Positions 13,168-15,341 of a stretch of DNA of 15,341 bases are shown here, in pieces; within the stretch, counting starts at the first letter, position 1, and each line of letters opens with the position of its first letter. The notes beneath the pieces are model-generated. The model was not told the origin of the DNA. It worked only from the letters and a program-made list of their open reading frames with translations, and made no database searches. The position numbers and the translations under genes were made by a program. The stretch comes from Desulfobacterales bacterium (GTDB taxonomy: Bacteria > Desulfobacterota > Desulfobacteria > Desulfobacterales > JAFDCJ01), in NCBI GenBank assembly GCA_020345785.1, contig CP070771.1:366481-381821 (forward strand). Direction: 5' to 3'.

Positions 13168-15341
13168 AATAATTTTCATCGAGAACCTGCCTGAGAGTTT
13201 CGGAAAATTCAACAATCGTAAAGGGCTTGTTCAAAAAACCTTTGATCCCGATCGCTTTGGCCCGAACCGCCTCTATCTTGTCACTGTAGCCCGTGCAGAT
13301 AATAACGGGTATATCGGCTCTTATTTTCATCAATTCTTCGGCCAGTCGGTCGCCGGTCATATGGGGCATGGTCATATCGGATACCACAAGGTCGAATCTA
13401 TCCGGTTCCGCCTCAAAAGTACTGATGGCTTCAATCGGACCGGTGCAGGTCACCACCCGATACCCCAGTTTTTGCAGCATTCTTCTCGCCAGTTTGATCA
13501 GGGATGGCTCATCATCGATGAACAAAATGCATTCATTGCCTGTTGAAACCGATTTTATTTTCTCAGTGTCGGGTTGAATTTTTCGATTTACTATCGGAAA
13601 AAAAATATCTACCCGGGTTCCTTTGTTTTCGGCGCTCTCTATGGTGATCGCGCCGCCGTGGCCCCTGACAATGCCGTGGACAACCGCCAATCCCATACCG
13701 GTGCCTTTGCCGAGTGCTTTGGTTGTAAAATAAGGATCAAATACACGTTTTAGAGTTGAAGCATCCATACCGTGGCCCGTGTCTTCTACGGTAAGCATTA
13801 AATAGCTGCCGGCTTTAAGTTCCGGATTGCGGGAGGCCGCTTCCGCCCCCATGGTGGTGCTGTTTAAACTGACCTTCAGAACACCGCCGGCTGCTTCCAT
13901 CGCATGGGCGGCATTTGTGCAAAGATTCATCAGCACCTGGTGAATCTGGGTCGGATCGGCGAAAATAACTCCCGAATTCGGGTTAATATCATGCTTTATC
14001 TCGATGGTTGTGGGCAGCGAAGCGCGCAGTAAGCCTAATGCTTCTTTAATAATGGGATTTAGTGAAAAAACTTTTTTGTCCAGCTCACTTTTGCGGCTGA
14101 AGGCCACGATTTGTTTTACCAGGTCTTTGGCGCGATGTCCTGCCTTCAGGACCTGCTCCATGTTGTAGCGTTCCATCGAACCTGCGGTCGTGTCGAATAG
14201 GGCCATTTCCGTAAAGCCGATAATGGCCCCAAGAATGTTGTTGAAGTCGTGGGCGATGCCGCCGGCCAGGGTGCCGATGGCCTCCATCTTATGAGCCTGG
14301 ATCAGCTGCGCTTTCAGTCTTTCCCGCTCTTGCTGGGCGGCCTTTAATTCGCTGATATCCCGCGTGATGGTCAGGATGTGCGGCCGATCTTTCAGGTTTA
14401 TCAAAACCGCCGACATCAGGGCTGTAATCACGCCCCTGTTTTTGAGCTTGAATTCGGCTTCTAAATTTTCGATTCGGCCGTGTTCGGCAATACCGGCTGT
14501 CAGATTTTCGCGGTCCTCAGGATTGTGCCAAATATCCAGATCAGCCGAGGTTTTGCCAATGACCTCATCGCGCTGCAAACCCGTCAGGCGCGTAAAGGCA
14601 CTGTTGACGTCAACACACCGTCTGTCATCCGCCTGGATAATGGTGACGGGATCCGGAAACGTCTCAAAAACGGTTCGCAGGCGTTCCTCGCTTTCTTCGA
14701 GGGCCTGGCGGGTTTTTTGGTTATCCAATGCATTGGCGAACACGTGGCCCACGATCTTTAAAAGAGAATTGGTGTCCTCCGCCCACATCTTTTCTTCTCT
14801 GACCGAAACCAGCCCGATAAATCCGATCACCCTGCCGCCTGAGGCCATCGGCACAGCTAATACCGATTGAATACGTTGTCTCTCCAATTCACGCTTTTCA
14901 TTGGTCGCCTCAGGGGGCAAGTCGGGGACACGGGGGACGACAAGCATTTCTCCATCCAGGAATTTTCCAATGGACCAGGGAAAAGTCACCAGCGAAACAT
15001 TTTGTAAACGCTCAATGGCCGGTTCTAGTTCCTCCGCGCACCATTCATGGGTGCATGATACGAATTTTTGATTATCAGAGAATTGAAAGACATAACTGCG
15101 ATCCGCGGCGGCGAATTCTCCGATCTGTTGGAGGGTGTCCATAAACTCATCGTCTATTTGAGTAGGATCCAGGTTAATAAACCGGCTGGAGATATGGGTG
15201 ATGAGATGCTGGAATTTCAGTCGATATCGCAGTTCTTCTTCGGCCCGTTTGCGCTCGGTGATATCGGTCACGATGCCGAGAATCGCTGTTTCACCCTCAT
15301 AGTCGATCAGCCTGGTCGTAATGATCGACTCAATTTTTTCC
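13166..15341 (-). CDS. Hybrid sensor histidine kinase (PAS-GAF-PAS-HisKA-HATPase-receiver), 5' end beyond window
   Basis: The frame stays open to the window end, so the N-terminus is missing. The GTG at 15271 is not a credible start: it falls inside a PAS-associated GIVTDITERKRAEEEL segment. Numbering from that codon: GAF about 20-185, PAS about 190-310, HisKA with His341 (GGIAHDFNN), HATPase with Asn453 (NLCTNAAHAM), DTGHG 497-501 and GKGTGMGL 521-528, then a receiver about 580-700 with Asp586/Asp587 (FIDDEPS), phospho-acceptor Asp632 (VVSDMTMP), Thr660 (IICTGYS) and Lys682-Pro683. All catalytic boxes are intact. No TM helix is visible in this part, so it could be cytosolic or anchored by the missing N-terminus. 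The C-terminal receiver implies phosphorelay to another protein, possibly a stand-alone receiver, but no pairing can be shown. Terminated by the long hairpin overlapping its stop codon. Confidence 0.92.
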   Translation of the reverse strand, partial: EKIESIITTRLIDYEGETAILGIVTDITERKRAEEELRYRLKFQHLITHISSRFINLDPTQIDDEFMDTLQQIGEFAAADRSYVFQFSDNQKFVSCTHEWCAEELEPAIERLQNVSLVTFPWSIGKFLDGEMLVVPRVPDLPPEATNEKRELERQRIQSVLAVPMASGGRVIGFIGLVSVREEKMWAEDTNSLLKIVGHVFANALDNQKTRQALEESEERLRTVFETFPDPVTIIQADDRRCVDVNSAFTRLTGLQRDEVIGKTSADLDIWHNPEDRENLTAGIAEHGRIENLEAEFKLKNRGVITALMSAVLINLKDRPHILTITRDISELKAAQQERERLKAQLIQAHKMEAIGTLAGGIAHDFNNILGAIIGFTEMALFDTTAGSMERYNMEQVLKAGHRAKDLVKQIVAFSRKSELDKKVFSLNPIIKEALGLLRASLPTTIEIKHDINPNSGVIFADPTQIHQVLMNLCTNAAHAMEAAGGVLKVSLNSTTMGAEAASRNPELKAGSYLMLTVEDTGHGMDASTLKRVFDPYFTTKALGKGTGMGLAVVHGIVRGHGGAITIESAENKGTRVDIFFPIVNRKIQPDTEKIKSVSTGNECILFIDDEPSLIKLARRMLQKLGYRVVTCTGPIEAISTFEAEPDRFDLVVSDMTMPHMTGDRLAEELMKIRADIPVIICTGYSDKIEAVRAKAIGIKGFLNKPFTIVEFSETLRQVLDENY

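Noticed and set aside
1..15341. CRISPR array, tRNA, rRNA, transposase, prophage genes
   Set aside because: No spaced direct repeats of CRISPR size, no cloverleaf or rRNA signature, and no transposase or phage protein motif was recognised on either strand.

Overview
The window looks like a chromosomal segment of an anaerobic, cytochrome-rich Desulfobacterota (sulfate-reducer-like) bacterium. The signs are a ten-helix NrfD-family quinone subunit of the DsrP/HmcC type, multiheme c cytochromes with dense CXXCH motifs, a PhnD-like periplasmic sensor, a sigma54 activator, a TauE/SafE permease, a large hybrid kinase and a heptamer-repeat element of a kind I associate with these genomes. The taxonomic call is inference; there is no rRNA or marker gene.

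Layout. (i) 1-201: an inverted pair of 7-bp tandem-repeat arms, followed by a lone NrfD-like gene (266-1483). (ii) 1744-4901: a lipoprotein of the phosphonate-binding (PhnD) fold, translationally coupled to a membrane-anchored sigma54 activator (TM - periplasmic region - TM - HAMP - GAF-like - AAA+ - Fis HTH). (iii) 4902-5294: a control region with two related inverted-repeat sites (candidate activator sites) and a near-consensus -24/-12 promoter. (iv) 5295-8578: a lone receiver protein, an eight-heme c lipoprotein, a membrane-anchored three-heme cytochrome and a five-helix cytochrome b, closed by an intrinsic terminator. (v) 8720-11236: an FNR/CRP-like palindrome and a 5' hairpin, then two overlapping genes. 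The first encodes a membrane-anchored CuA cupredoxin. The second encodes a fusion of a complete CuA cupredoxin domain with a NosR/NapH-like polytopic iron-sulfur protein. (vi) 11263-12932, minus strand: DUF547 protein and TauE/SafE permease. (vii) 13166-window end, minus strand: a PAS/GAF hybrid histidine kinase truncated by the window edge.

My reading of the centre is one self-contained electron-transfer locus. A periplasmic binding protein senses a small, probably anionic, compound and signals to the membrane sigma54 activator. The activator binds the twin upstream sites and switches on the receiver-cytochrome operon through the -24/-12 promoter. Cytochrome b, the three-heme and the eight-heme proteins would form a quinone-to-periplasm electron path. 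The neighbouring CuA and CuA/FeS proteins look like a second redox relay under a different, FNR-type control. No heme-copper oxidase subunit I, NosZ or other recognised CuA partner is encoded in the window. That makes the CuA-FeS fusion and its missing partner the most interesting point. Gene identities rest on motifs read directly; regulation and electron flow are inference.
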